Shown: positions 45,485-55,879, counted from the stretch's first letter. The stretch is 64,000 nucleotides of DNA from Opitutales bacterium (GCA_020831525.1 JAFIGH010000011.1:1-64000), one strand, 5' to 3'. Notes: generated from the sequence alone by a model not told the origin. Program-made: numbers and translations.

Positions 45485-46588
45485 AGATTTATCCTTAAAA
45501 TACCGGTGCCTTCGAAGAAAACGGTAGAGCGGCATTTCAAAATAATAGTGCACGAGTGCAGACAAACCGACCAACCCGGTCAGGGCAATCGCAAGCACGG
45601 CGTTTGAATTGATACCAATCGACTCAAGCTCCCGGATGGCGATCCATCCGATGGCGAGGTGCAGAAGAAAGAGTGAATAGCTGATATTTGCGAAGAAACG
45701 GACAATACGCCATTTTGCATAAAACGGCGTCCAGAATATGTGCGCGGCAACGATAGCTCCCGTGACTGCAAACAGCAATACGCCGTTTCGCGGAATCACA
45801 ACCTCATGAAAAATGGTAAGCAAAATCATAAGGTAGACCGACGGCGTGAGCCGCTTTCGGTGAAGGCAGTAGATAAAGATTCCAACAGCAAAAAACCTTA
45901 GGTACGGAAGCTGAAACAAGGTTAGGAAATTATTAATCAGGATCTTGGATATTTGCGGTAGATCGTATACCACCAAATGAAGACCGAATCCGTATAGCAC
46001 CATTGCGTAGACCAGCAAAATGTTCACCACAATCACAAGATAGTCCCGTAGCCTCATCAGAGCGCACAGGCACAAAAAGAGAAGAAAGCACATTTGCGCT
46101 TGGAGGCTCCAATACTGCCCATCCAGAAATTCGACGCCCACCATCTTGGGAAGCATCGTCAGATTCACGATCCAGGTGAAAATCGATGGAGTCGGGTACC
46201 GTTCGGGAAAGGGGAAAAGCAGGAGCGTTGCGACTGTGAGAAGGCTGCACACGAACAAAGCGGGAAGCAGCCTCACGTATCGTTTCTCGATGATCGCGGG
46301 AGGCGTCGACCGCGCAAATGCCGGAGGAATGAGGTATCCGGTCAAAACAAAGAAGAGAGGTATACCGATTGAGGCATGGACTTGAAAGTAGACAGTATCC
46401 TTGAAACCAAATGAAGTCCCGTAGACTCCCGTAAGATGAAACAGGGTCACATTCACTGCGGCAAAAGCACGGATGAAATCCAAACCCTCGATTTTACGAA
46501 CGGCCGGAGGGGAGTGACGAACCAAGTCAGCCGCTTCGCTCACAACGCCCGGCTCAGGCTCGCGGTGCAATGGCCAATAACGCGTCAT
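45470..46588 (-). CDS. acyltransferase 3 family membrane protein
   Basis: A 372-residue polytopic protein of the OatA/NolL-like acyltransferase 3 family. The signature GLDFIRAFAAVNVTLFHL carries the catalytic-region histidine, and GIPLFFVLTGYLI follows. About ten membrane segments are seen. It likely O-acylates (for example acetylates) the glycan. The ATG at 46586-46588 is chosen. It lies 34 bases after the glycosyltransferase stop in a leftward operon. Confidence 0.85.
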   Translation of the reverse strand: MTRYWPLHREPEPGVVSEAADLVRHSPPAVRKIEGLDFIRAFAAVNVTLFHLTGVYGTSFGFKDTVYFQVHASIGIPLFFVLTGYLIPPAFARSTPPAIIEKRYVRLLPALFVCSLLTVATLLLFPFPERYPTPSIFTWIVNLTMLPKMVGVEFLDGQYWSLQAQMCFLLFLCLCALMRLRDYLVIVVNILLVYAMVLYGFGLHLVVYDLPQISKILINNFLTLFQLPYLRFFAVGIFIYCLHRKRLTPSVYLMILLTIFHEVVIPRNGVLLFAVTGAIVAAHIFWTPFYAKWRIVRFFANISYSLFLLHLAIGWIAIRELESIGINSNAVLAIALTGLVGLSALVHYYFEMPLYRFLRRHRYFKDKSPSPV

Positions 46589-46622
46589 GGGAGGGATTTC
46601 CTGGGACAGAGGTGAACTTTCT

Positions 46623-47750
46623 TCAGGAATGCCGAAGAGCGGCGCAGGCCGCAGCTTCGCGATAGGTGGCCAAGGTCTTGCGCGCAATGTGGTCCCATGA
46701 AAAATTCTCGAGCTTTTCCAATGTACGTGCGCGCAACCGGGCAAGATCGCTAGAGTCCGCAGCGGCTTTCAGTGCAGCAAGAAGGCCACCACGAAGGGAG
46801 GGATCGTAGGTCAGCGGGTTGTCCGGACCAAGCAACTCATCGACAAGCGCAATCCGTGGCGCCACAACCGGAGTACCATAGCCCATCGCGAGAAGGAGGC
46901 TGCCAGACGTCAGGATCCGCTGAAATGGAAGAACTGCGATGTCCGCAGCGCCAAAATAAGTGGGGATCTTTTCGTCGGGAACAAATCCAACTCTCAGCTG
47001 AACCCGTTCCACGCCTTCGGCACATCGCCGAAGTTGGTCGGCATATTGCGGATCCGGGGCCTTTCCGGCTATAATCAAATGACACCCGACCGCCCCGGGT
47101 TGAACAGAAAAAGTCTTCCACGCCTCCAGCAAAGCCTCCAATCCCTTGTACGGGCGCAGGAGTCCGAAAAACAAGAATACTCTCCGGGCCGATGTCAGGT
47201 TCAGTTCCCGCCGTGCGTACTCCCGGTTTGCGGCGGGTGCGTAGAGGGATCGATAGTGGCCATGCGGGATGACCCGAATCGAATCGGGGTCAAGGGCGTA
47301 AAACCCAGCCACTTCGTCCCGGGCGCTGTCCGAGTGCAGGACAACCCGGTCGACCCTGCGGGCGACCCGCTTTTGCAAGCTCCGCTCCAAAAAAGGATGG
47401 CGGGCTTCATGGGCAACCGCGTTGTGGATCGTCCAGACCAAACCCACGCCCTCACGGCGCAAGAGGCCCAGGTCAAATACCAACTTCTGTCCGTACAGCC
47501 ATTTCCGAGTTCGATCCTCGAAGCGGATATAATTTGAAAGCCAGTGCAGGTGAAGGACATCGGGCCGCGGACTGCAGGCACGATAGTCGCGCCACAACGG
47601 AAATCCCCGCCGGTATTCGGAAGCAAACGAAACCCTTCCGCCGACGAGCTCCACGTTCTCTGCCAAGAGTTGCTGATAGGGATTTATACCCCTCCAATCC
47701 GGAGCGATTCGCACACGCAAAATACCGCTGTCGCTATGCACGTTACTCAT
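46623..47750 (-). CDS. GT4-like glycosyltransferase
   Basis: A 375-residue GT-B fold glycosyltransferase. The N-terminal half has HLHWLSNYIRF and WTIHNAVAHE. The C-terminal half has FFGLLRPYKGLEALLEAW, LIIAGKA and the ADIAVLPFQRILTSGSLLLAMGYGTP region split around the E/P-type nucleotide-sugar site. The ATG at 47748-47750 is preferred; a TTG overlapping the ABC gene stop is an alternative. Part of the leftward glycan operon. Confidence 0.83.
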   Translation of the reverse strand: MSNVHSDSGILRVRIAPDWRGINPYQQLLAENVELVGGRVSFASEYRRGFPLWRDYRACSPRPDVLHLHWLSNYIRFEDRTRKWLYGQKLVFDLGLLRREGVGLVWTIHNAVAHEARHPFLERSLQKRVARRVDRVVLHSDSARDEVAGFYALDPDSIRVIPHGHYRSLYAPAANREYARRELNLTSARRVFLFFGLLRPYKGLEALLEAWKTFSVQPGAVGCHLIIAGKAPDPQYADQLRRCAEGVERVQLRVGFVPDEKIPTYFGAADIAVLPFQRILTSGSLLLAMGYGTPVVAPRIALVDELLGPDNPLTYDPSLRGGLLAALKAAADSSDLARLRARTLEKLENFSWDHIARKTLATYREAAACAALRHS

Positions 47751-47776
47751 GGCTCTTCGAATCGCACTCCATACCC

Positions 47777-49594
47777 TCAATGATCCCGCACGAGTTCCTG
47801 AAAACGCTCGTCTGTGGCAACAAGCGTGTCGTAAGGACCCCGTGCCCGAATTACACCACGTTCGAGGAATATGATCTCGTCACAACGTCGAACCGTCGAA
47901 AGGCGGTGGGCCACCATTATCTTCGTTACCTGCCCGCCTATGGACTCAACAGACCGCATCAACGCGGCCTCCGTCTCGTTGTCGAGAGCGCTGGTCGCCT
48001 CGTCGAGGACGAGTACCTCCGGACGGAGGTAGAGCGCACGCGCGAGCCCGATGCGCTGGCGCTGGCCGCCGCTTAAGCGTACCCCGCGGTCGCCCACGGT
48101 AGTCTCAAAACCCGCCGGAAGTTCGTTTTCGATAAAGCCGAGGATCTGCGCCGACTGCGCGGCTTCCCGCAACCGCGTGGTGTCAACCGCCTCTACCGGA
48201 ATACCGAAGGCGATATTCGCCGCAATGGTCTCGTCGAGAAGGAAAATATCCTGCGGGACGTAGCCGATAATCCGCCGCCAACTTCTGATGTCCGCGGGAC
48301 CAAGGACTTTGCCGTCGAGAAGCATGCGCCCGTTTGTAGGCCAATGCAATCCCATAATCAAATCGATAAGGGTAGACTTCCCTGATCCGGTGCTTCCCAC
48401 GACACCGAGCGATTTCCCCTTTTCCAGTTTGAACGAGACTCCGTCGAGGACCGGCGGCCCGCCCTTTTCGTAAGTGAACCGCACGTTGTTCAGCTCAAGT
48501 GCGTGTCGGAAGTGAAGCGGTTCGACTTTGCGCGGAAGCGGCGCGGGCTCCGGTCCGGAAAGCTCGTCATAAACCTCCTCCATGGTATGTTTTTGTGTCA
48601 TGATACCAGTGAGGCCGCCGTAGAGAAACTGTAGTGCGGGCAGAAGCCGGTAACCGGCGAAGGCCATCACACCGAGCACCGGAATCAGTTCCTGCATATC
48701 GCGTCCTTGCAGGGAGAGGACCATGACAACAATAACGAGCCCGCCGAAGGCAACGGGTTCAATGAGGTAACGCGGCAGGTTGGAGATTACGGGAATAATC
48801 GTGGCAATTTTTGCCGTGCGTTTTGTGATCCGGTCGTAAGCTCCGATGAAATATTCGCTTTGGTCGTGAATCGTCACGACCTTAATACCGGAAAGGAACT
48901 GGTACAGTGCCTTGCTCGCGCCGCGGTGCAATCCTTTCAGTTCGGTGCTGATCCGTCGCGTTGTCGCTTTTAATAGAACCAACAAGCTGAGATAGAAGCT
49001 GCCGAACACCACGATGGCACCGACGGCGATAACCGGATCCACGGCAAGCAGCAGAAGAAGGAGCAGGGAAATACAGATGATCCTCACAAAAACATCAAGG
49101 AGCGGCAGAAAGACTCCGGAGATAAATCCGCTCACATCGCCGCCGACCTTCTTCATGAGGATACTCGGATTCGTCTGTAGAAAATAGGCGTAATTCCGCC
49201 GGGAGACGCGAATCATAAGACGGACGCGAAGCCACTGCCCGAGACTGAGGGAGTATCGAGTGCGCCCGAACTCGCTCGCCATATTTATGGCGTTCGACAA
49301 AAGAAGAACGGCGACCGCCCCGATCCCCGCGACGAGAAGCAATCCACGCGCATCAAGATTCGGGAGGACGACGCGGATGATCTCGGCCACACGATGGTCC
49401 GTCATCCGTTCGGGATTCGACGCCAGCGCGAGAAATGGAAAAATCGAGGCAACCCCGATGACTTGGAATACCCCCTGCGCCAAAATCAGCGAAAAGACCA
49501 ATGCCATGCGCTTCCGGCCAAACGGAACGGCAAGTCCGAGGGCCCGGCTCACAAGAAAGAGGAAATTCCGAATAAAGTAATAAGGTTTTAACAT
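47777..49594 (-). CDS. ABC transporter (fused permease-ATPase), glycan flippase type
   Basis: About 605 residues with six membrane segments in the first 330. The ATPase has Walker A GSTGSGKST, signature RLSGGQRQRIGLARAL and Walker B VLVLDEATSALD. The half-transporter architecture resembles MsbA/PglK exporters that flip lipid-linked sugars. The ATG at 49592-49594 follows a possible GTG four codons upstream. Position among glycosyltransferase genes favours flipping of the lipid-linked oligosaccharide. Confidence 0.88.
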   Translation of the reverse strand: MLKPYYFIRNFLFLVSRALGLAVPFGRKRMALVFSLILAQGVFQVIGVASIFPFLALASNPERMTDHRVAEIIRVVLPNLDARGLLLVAGIGAVAVLLLSNAINMASEFGRTRYSLSLGQWLRVRLMIRVSRRNYAYFLQTNPSILMKKVGGDVSGFISGVFLPLLDVFVRIICISLLLLLLLAVDPVIAVGAIVVFGSFYLSLLVLLKATTRRISTELKGLHRGASKALYQFLSGIKVVTIHDQSEYFIGAYDRITKRTAKIATIIPVISNLPRYLIEPVAFGGLVIVVMVLSLQGRDMQELIPVLGVMAFAGYRLLPALQFLYGGLTGIMTQKHTMEEVYDELSGPEPAPLPRKVEPLHFRHALELNNVRFTYEKGGPPVLDGVSFKLEKGKSLGVVGSTGSGKSTLIDLIMGLHWPTNGRMLLDGKVLGPADIRSWRRIIGYVPQDIFLLDETIAANIAFGIPVEAVDTTRLREAAQSAQILGFIENELPAGFETTVGDRGVRLSGGQRQRIGLARALYLRPEVLVLDEATSALDNETEAALMRSVESIGGQVTKIMVAHRLSTVRRCDEIIFLERGVIRARGPYDTLVATDERFQELVRDH

Positions 49595-49632
49595 ATAGCT
49601 ATGCACTGGGTTTCAGTCATCGCGGGCGGCCC

Positions 49633-50541
49633 TCATTGCAGCAGGTCGCGCCGAAGCCTCCGGATACCTTCCGAGTAAATCAACTGCCGCACACGGCCGA
49701 CGTAGTGGCGTGCAACGGAATCCGGTCGCATCGCCGGGTTGAGTGTGAGTTCGTATGTCTTCGGCAGCAGTCGACCGTCCGCGTTACGGCTCGCACAAAG
49801 GGCGAAGAGCGTCTGCTCGAATGTCCACCGCGTCGTCTGCAGCAGTTCCGTTTCCGCGAGGCAGCGCTCCGTGAAATCAAGGTCGATCAAGCTCTTCGGC
49901 AAAAAACACATCCCGCTGTTGACACACTCCATCAAGTCCATGCCGAGTGTCCGCCGCACGGTTTCCTTGTCGAGCGCGGAAGCGTCGGCAACATCATGCA
50001 TGAACATAAAGCCGCCGGACCGGCCGTCCACCCAGTCCAAAAGCAAGGAGGGCCTTTGGAAAAAGAGAACGTCGCTGTCGAGGATGATCAGCCGGTCGTG
50101 CGGCGCATAGTGCCGGGTATCGAAAAACTTTAGCGAGGGATTATAGAAATGACGGCCCTTGATACAGAGTGGACGCCCCTCCAACGCGGCGTCGACCTCC
50201 GCGTCGGACCGTGCGCGGGTGATAACGGTTGCCTCCGGCAGTATCGTTGCGTAGAGAAAGACCGCCTCGGGAGGCAGGCTTCCGTCGTCATGGATGAAAA
50301 CTGGCCAGTTGCGCTCCGTGAAGTGAAACCAGCTGGCCAGCATCCACGCTGCGTAGCGCCAATCGTACTCGCCCGTCAGGACATGGACTGAGACCTTCTC
50401 CGGAGGTTTGTCCGCCGCGGCCGGGCGCCAGCGCAGTACTTTCCGGGCCGTCCAATAGTCATGGTAAACCGCCCTCCAGCCACGGGTCCAGTCCCTGCGC
50501 GCGAGAAGTACAAGACGGCCTAGTGTCAATTTGTGAGGCAT
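49633..50541 (-). CDS. glycosyltransferase-like protein with DxD motif
   Basis: A 302-residue soluble protein. VSVHVLTGEYDWRYAAWML begins a nucleotide-sugar-transferase-like fold, and LIILDSDVLFF provides a DxD motif. NPSLKFFDTRHYAPHD and CVNSGMCFLP resemble GT8-type enzymes. The family is assigned only loosely. It lies 38 bases upstream of the ABC transporter start and is probably co-transcribed. Confidence 0.7.
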   Translation of the reverse strand: MPHKLTLGRLVLLARRDWTRGWRAVYHDYWTARKVLRWRPAAADKPPEKVSVHVLTGEYDWRYAAWMLASWFHFTERNWPVFIHDDGSLPPEAVFLYATILPEATVITRARSDAEVDAALEGRPLCIKGRHFYNPSLKFFDTRHYAPHDRLIILDSDVLFFQRPSLLLDWVDGRSGGFMFMHDVADASALDKETVRRTLGMDLMECVNSGMCFLPKSLIDLDFTERCLAETELLQTTRWTFEQTLFALCASRNADGRLLPKTYELTLNPAMRPDSVARHYVGRVRQLIYSEGIRRLRRDLLQ

Positions 50542-50885
50542 GGGATCAATCGATGAAGGCTCAGCTTCGAACGCTCAGCCGAAAATCCAACGATGGTCGA
50601 CTGTCCGGCTTGCTTGCGGAGCATCGTCGGCTCCTGCTGCACGCGGAAGACGGAACCATTCACCGGATTGCAAGGATGGTCAGGACCAAGTGTGAAGACC
50701 GCCCTCCCCACGGCAATGGCAACCGTAAACGTGTCCATTAAAATGCCGGTTCCGTCGTCCTTCTCCCCAGTATCCAAACCGGTCTTCAGGGCTGGTTCGC
50801 CAACCTCGGATTCAACGGGAGAGTTCGTCGGCAAGCCGTATAGACGACTGAAATTCCGCGCCAGCAAGCGTGCTCGTATGCTCAT
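50526..50885 (-). CDS. possible small hypothetical protein
   Basis: A 119-codon frame starting MSIRARLLARNFSRLYG fills most of the 400-base gap between the sulfotransferase and glycosyltransferase genes, and overlaps the latter by 16 bases. No family is recognised. Amino-acid use is not clearly coding. It could be real, a decayed gene piece or a chance frame. Confidence 0.25.
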   Translation of the reverse strand: MSIRARLLARNFSRLYGLPTNSPVESEVGEPALKTGLDTGEKDDGTGILMDTFTVAIAVGRAVFTLGPDHPCNPVNGSVFRVQQEPTMLRKQAGQSTIVGFSAERSKLSLHRLIPCLTN

Positions 50886-50947
50886 GCGGACAAGTTTTTC
50901 GGGGATTCCCTTTCGTCCGGCAATAACGAATTTCCAGCGCTCCGTGC

Positions 50948-51850
50948 CTACTTTCCGCCGCCGTCCGCGCCCGCATAGCAACGCAATGCCTCTTCATAGA
51001 CACGGTATTCGCAGGCGCAAAGCGCATTGACCCGCGCACGCACCGTGTCGTCAAAGGCGCTGTAGTAATCGGCCCGGGCATCCTTTTTCCGTATCCAGTC
51101 AGCCGTTGTATTGCGCGACTCCATCGCAATAGACACCCCGAAGGTCTCCGCGAAGCGTCTCTCGAACGCCTTCATATCATGCGTAAATCCAATCAGCGAG
51201 AATTTCTCCAGGTTGGCGACCGCTCGTTGCGCGGCATCCTCCGGCTCGAATCCGCCGCAGTCGTCGAGTCCGGCGAGCATGAGCACCTGTTCGAGAGCCA
51301 TCCACCGGGCCTCCGGCGTTTCAAGAAAGCACTCCAGTTCAGCGCGGGGGTTCGCCTTCCCCGTAGGCAGAACATCCGGAATCCGCTCTCCGGGACCGGT
51401 CTTATCGTAGACGTAGTTGGAGATAAATCGCTCAACGGGGTCGCGCAGCACCGTGAAAAAGCGGTATCCGGCACCATGGGCGTCCAATGTGCGTGCGGAA
51501 ACGGGCATATGACCGTACACGAACGGAACTTTCTCCGAGAGCCACGCATAGAAGAGTGCTTGCCGATGGCCGATCCACTGAAGCATCCACGCGTCGGTCT
51601 CCCATTCAGACCGCTGCGCCCGCAGAGCACGGAAGGTGCGCCGGTGGTCCATGGAGCGGCAGGCAACGCCGCCAAGACCCGCCTTGAGCGCGGCGATCAA
51701 CGCCGTGCCCGCGCATTTGGGGATGTGCACGAAGGCCAACGCCGGAGCATCCCGCCCGCCCGCACCTAGGCACTCTGCGGCAACAGAGCGTCGCCGCACG
51801 ATTTGATCGGCGGCACGCCGTAGCTTTCGAAAATTCGACTTCAATGACAT
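50948..51850 (-). CDS. sulfotransferase family 2-like protein
   Basis: A 300-residue protein. FVHIPKCAGTALIAALK is the PAPS 5' phosphosulfate loop, and VLRDPVERFISNYVYD is the 3' phosphate-binding region of carbohydrate sulfotransferases. No membrane segment is seen. The ATG at 51848-51850 is preferred over a TTG four codons earlier. It is the first gene of the leftward glycan operon and would sulfate the polysaccharide or its lipid-linked precursor. Confidence 0.82.
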   Translation of the reverse strand: MSLKSNFRKLRRAADQIVRRRSVAAECLGAGGRDAPALAFVHIPKCAGTALIAALKAGLGGVACRSMDHRRTFRALRAQRSEWETDAWMLQWIGHRQALFYAWLSEKVPFVYGHMPVSARTLDAHGAGYRFFTVLRDPVERFISNYVYDKTGPGERIPDVLPTGKANPRAELECFLETPEARWMALEQVLMLAGLDDCGGFEPEDAAQRAVANLEKFSLIGFTHDMKAFERRFAETFGVSIAMESRNTTADWIRKKDARADYYSAFDDTVRARVNALCACEYRVYEEALRCYAGADGGGK

Positions 51851-52108
51851 AGTCAACCCCAATGTTCACAATCCATTGCCAGCGTGACAACGCGGAAGGG
51901 AAATTCAACCCTTGAACGCGGCCCCATACCGAATTAGTAAATACCTCGCTTCCGCACCTACGGCAAAACCAGAAGGACAGTCTCCGGATCCCTTCCTCCC
52001 GTATTGTCCGCAGTGCGCAACGGGGGCCTGAATTTAGTTTACATCAATCCTGAGTTTCCGTGATGATTCACGGGAAATAGGCTCACTCTGTTTAGATCCA
52101 TAAGATTC

Positions 52109-54208
52109 ATGAAGAAACCATACCTCTTCTTCCCCGTCGGGGCGGTGGTGCTGCTCGTCGGTGCCGCGGTGCTCTACCTCATTATCCAAAGGGAGGATGG
52201 GGACAACCTCCGGACGATCACAAGACATGCGGCGGACGGTGAAACAGAGCGGGCGGTCCGCGAACTGGAGGCGCTCCTCGCGCGCGGCGGCGGAGATTTT
52301 GCCACCACCGTGGGAGCGGCGAAACTCGCGCTGGGTGTCTCGCCGACTCATTTTGACGAATTCTTCCGCCTCGCCTTGCGGCGCGACGACCGCGAGAGCG
52401 ACGGTCTGCTTGACTTAACGGAAGCGGCGGTCGAAGCAGGCGAAACCGAGGCGGCCCGCCGTTTGCTTGAAGAATCGCTGCGCCTCGATGCGGGAGATCC
52501 CCGGGCATTCCTCCTCGCGGGACGGTTCAACCACGCGACCGGCAACCACGCCGAAGCGATTATGTTCTATGAAAACGCCTTCCTTCGGACCACTCCCGAT
52601 CCAGTCGACGAGGTGCGTTTCGCGCGGTCGCTCTCGTTCACGGGCGATCCGGCAAAAATCGTGCGTGCGAAGGACATCCTCCACCGCGTCAGCGAAGGGT
52701 CGGACGCGGCGGCGATGGACGCCCTCATTTCCATCGGTGCCCTCAATCATATTCCGCTGCCCGAAGCGGAGATCGCACCCTATCTCGAGCGATTCCGCAA
52801 CCACCCGGATTTCCCCGACGCACTGGAAGGACGAATCGAGGTGATCCGTCGCTTGATCGGTCGCTTCGAACGATTCGACGTAAGCTTCGCACTTGACTTG
52901 GGCCGAGTTCTGATGCGCGGCGAGGACCTCACCGTCCGGGACCGCCTCTCCTTCGCCTTCATGGCCCTGAAGGAAGGTGCAACCGACGCAGCCGAGCGGG
53001 CTCTCGCCCATTTTGAGGGACTGGACCGCGAAGGCGCTGAGTACCAGGCGCTGTCCGCCTACCTTGCGATGCTCCAAGGCCGGACAGCGGATGGCCTCGA
53101 ACGCCTCGCCTCCCTGCAGCGCTCCCATCCCTCCGACCCCGCGCTCGTCCTCATCACGGAAGCCGCACTTTTCTACAACCGCCCGGACCTTGTCCACTCC
53201 GAAACCAGTGAGCTTGCGCGCCTCCTTCTCGATCATCCTCTCGCTTCGCCCGCTTTGCAACTGCGCGGCTACTCACTCCTCATAGACCTGCGTCCGGTTC
53301 AGGCGGACCGCGTTCTCGGCGAAGCCGTCGAGCGGTACAAGGAGAATGCCCTCGGGACGCTCGTCCTGTGGCTGCGGGAGCGGGGCGAGTCCCGCATCAT
53401 CGAGCGGATCACACGTGATGTCGAGGACGCCCCGGACCGTCGGATCATCCTCGGCATCCGGCTCGACGCGCTCCTCGACCTCGGAGAAACCGAGCAACTG
53501 CGCACCGAACTGGAGCGTCACGGCGATGAGGTCGCAAGAGGCACACGGCACATCCTCGAGGCCGAACTGGCGTTCCGCGGTGAATCACCCGACGCGGCAT
53601 GGCGCCACTGGGAGATCGCCTATGAGCATGCCCTTGCGAGAGGCCAGTTTTTCGCCCTTCGACGACTCGCCGCCATCGGCGGCCGCGAAGGCGATCTCAA
53701 TCGTTCCCACCGCGCCTACCGCCGGATCTTTCTCGACGGCGGCGGACTTTCCATTGAAGAGCACCGTGCTTTTCTCGCCCTTTCGCTCCAGCGGGACGAA
53801 ATCGGCGATTCCATTCGTGTCGCCCGCGCTCTCGCGGAACGAAGCGGTGCCTCGGCTCCGGATATCAACAATGCGGCTTACCTGAGTTTCCTCATTGATG
53901 ACGCATCGGAGGATTGGGTCGACCGGATGCGCGGTCTTGTCCGGGACAATCCCGACGAGGCGACGTTCCGGCTCACCTACGCACTTGGATTGCTGCGGAC
54001 CGGTCGGGAGCGGGAAGCGCTCGGCATCGCTGAGGACACACGAATCGACATGACTGCGGAAGGTTCACAGAGCCAGGCGATTTACGCCAAGATTCTCGCG
54101 GCAAACAACCGCAACGCGCTCGCCTCAAGTATTGTGGCGAACATCGACAAAACACGCCTTCTACCGGCTGAACAAGGGCTGATCGCCGATCTGGATGGCC
54201 GACGGTAA
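52109..54208 (+). CDS. membrane-anchored helical-repeat (TPR-like) protein
   Basis: A 699-residue protein with one N-terminal membrane segment (residues about 5-26) and the rest a long alpha-helical solenoid with TPR-like pairs (ARRLLEESLRLDAGDPRAFL, NHAEAIMFYENAFLR). It overlaps the exosortase gene by 14 bases, so it is likely co-translated and may act with sorting or export. No enzyme motif seen. An inverted repeat near 52055-52080 precedes it. Confidence 0.7.
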   Translation: MKKPYLFFPVGAVVLLVGAAVLYLIIQREDGDNLRTITRHAADGETERAVRELEALLARGGGDFATTVGAAKLALGVSPTHFDEFFRLALRRDDRESDGLLDLTEAAVEAGETEAARRLLEESLRLDAGDPRAFLLAGRFNHATGNHAEAIMFYENAFLRTTPDPVDEVRFARSLSFTGDPAKIVRAKDILHRVSEGSDAAAMDALISIGALNHIPLPEAEIAPYLERFRNHPDFPDALEGRIEVIRRLIGRFERFDVSFALDLGRVLMRGEDLTVRDRLSFAFMALKEGATDAAERALAHFEGLDREGAEYQALSAYLAMLQGRTADGLERLASLQRSHPSDPALVLITEAALFYNRPDLVHSETSELARLLLDHPLASPALQLRGYSLLIDLRPVQADRVLGEAVERYKENALGTLVLWLRERGESRIIERITRDVEDAPDRRIILGIRLDALLDLGETEQLRTELERHGDEVARGTRHILEAELAFRGESPDAAWRHWEIAYEHALARGQFFALRRLAAIGGREGDLNRSHRAYRRIFLDGGGLSIEEHRAFLALSLQRDEIGDSIRVARALAERSGASAPDINNAAYLSFLIDDASEDWVDRMRGLVRDNPDEATFRLTYALGLLRTGREREALGIAEDTRIDMTAEGSQSQAIYAKILAANNRNALASSIVANIDKTRLLPAEQGLIADLDGRR

Positions 54209-55862
54209 GCCAACACTCGATGCCGCGGGCTCGATCCAAGGAGATCTGCCCGCAAACCTCCTTTCCCCGGTGCGGTTTCTTGTCGGAGCGACCGTCCTCG
54301 CGGCGCTGGTCGTCCTATCGCAGGTGCGTCTGCACTGGGGCGGTGAATCCTATTACAATTACGGTTGGTTCGTGCCCTTCCTCGCCGCCTACCTGTTTGT
54401 CCGGCGCATGGCCGACCAACCCGCGCCCGCTCCCCCGCCCCGGCGCATTCAGGGATGTATCGTCGCAGCCGGAGCCCTCCTGATCGTCGCCCTGCTGCCG
54501 TTCCAACTGCTCAACGAGGTGAATCCCTTTTGGCGCGCACCGTTGATCCTGCAGGCGGGCCTCGTATTGCTCTTGGGCATGGCCACGCTCTACATGATCG
54601 GAGGTCTTCGCACACTCCGCCACTTTGCGTTTCCGGCCGTCTTTTGCCTGACCATGATCCCCATACCGTGGCGCATCGAGACGGAGATCATTCAACTGCT
54701 CACCCGCCAAGTCGTGGAAGCGACCGTCTTTCTGCTCCAGGCGTCCGGGTACACGGCCGAGGTCCGCGGAAACCTTGTCGTCGTGAATGGCAGCAGCGTC
54801 GGGGTCGACGACGCCTGCAGCGGCATCCGCTCACTCCAGGTGCTGGGGATGATTACGCTCTTTCTGAGCGACTATTTCCGCATGCCGTGGACACGGCGCC
54901 CGCTGCTCTTCGCGGCGGCCTTCGTCGCCATTATGTTTTTCAACACCACCCGCTCGATCACCCTCACCCTCGTCGTCGTGCACGGGGGCACGGCATGGTA
55001 CGACCGGTTGCACGATTGGATCGGCATCCTGACTTTCGGAGGCTGCATCGCTTTGTTGTACGGTCTTTGCGAGTGGATTCGTCCCCGCGGCGCGGGCCCG
55101 CCCGAAGGGGCTTCCGCCGGGAAGGAGTCGGTGGGTCCGGCCCCGGAATCACCTGCGCATGCGCGCGTGTGGTACGTCGGCGCAGCGGTCTGGGCACTGA
55201 CGGCAGCAACCGTTTTCGCGGGGAAAGAGGCATGGTTCCTTTATCACGAAGAACGGGAGCGCCCGCAATACACGTGGACGGTGCAGTGGCCGGAGCGGGA
55301 CCGACTGAACTACCGCTTTGCCGACATCTCCGATCAGATCAAGGAAATCCTCACCTTCGACTACGGAGAACGCATCCACGGGATTCTTCCCCGGGGTGAG
55401 TACATCGACCTCTATTTTTACGGCTACACCGGCGAGAACCGCATGCGCGCCGTCACCTCGTATGGACACCAGCCGACCGTTTGCATGACAGCGATCGGCG
55501 CCCGCCTCGTCGCCGAACACGAGCCCGTGCGCTTCGAGCGTAACGGACTCCAGCTCACGATGAATCACTTTAAGTTTCTCCTCCCTGATCCGGGTACCGG
55601 TACACGCGAAGAAATGGATGTCTTCTGGACCGTCTGGGAGCGCCGCAACATGGGCCTCGATCCGCTCCGAATGGAGACCATTACATGGGCCAACCAAACC
55701 GACCTCGCCCTGCGCGGGCGGCGCGACTATTACCGCAAGATCCTCCTCGTCGGCATGACCAACGCGGACTCCAAGGCCAGCGCCCGCCGCTCCCTCGTTT
55801 CTCTCCTTGAGGAAATCGTAAAGGTGCAACCGCTTGACGACAACAGCGGTCGCGCAGACTAG
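54195..55862 (+). CDS. xrt: exosortase with fused EpsI-like C-terminal domain
   Basis: A 555-residue membrane protease-transpeptidase. The N-terminal 300 residues have about eight hydrophobic segments and the exosortase triad: C208 in DDACSGIRSLQ, R253 in FNTTRSITL and H273 in DRLHDWIG. The C-terminal 200 residues form a soluble EpsI-like domain (YIDLYFYGYTGENRM). It cuts PEP-CTERM tails and links proteins to a surface glycan or lipid. At least five PEP-CTERM proteins are encoded in this window. It overlaps the upstream helical-repeat gene. Confidence 0.9.
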   Translation: MADGKPTLDAAGSIQGDLPANLLSPVRFLVGATVLAALVVLSQVRLHWGGESYYNYGWFVPFLAAYLFVRRMADQPAPAPPPRRIQGCIVAAGALLIVALLPFQLLNEVNPFWRAPLILQAGLVLLLGMATLYMIGGLRTLRHFAFPAVFCLTMIPIPWRIETEIIQLLTRQVVEATVFLLQASGYTAEVRGNLVVVNGSSVGVDDACSGIRSLQVLGMITLFLSDYFRMPWTRRPLLFAAAFVAIMFFNTTRSITLTLVVVHGGTAWYDRLHDWIGILTFGGCIALLYGLCEWIRPRGAGPPEGASAGKESVGPAPESPAHARVWYVGAAVWALTAATVFAGKEAWFLYHEERERPQYTWTVQWPERDRLNYRFADISDQIKEILTFDYGERIHGILPRGEYIDLYFYGYTGENRMRAVTSYGHQPTVCMTAIGARLVAEHEPVRFERNGLQLTMNHFKFLLPDPGTGTREEMDVFWTVWERRNMGLDPLRMETITWANQTDLALRGRRDYYRKILLVGMTNADSKASARRSLVSLLEEIVKVQPLDDNSGRAD

Positions 55863-55879
55863 GCAAAAGATCGCAGGAC

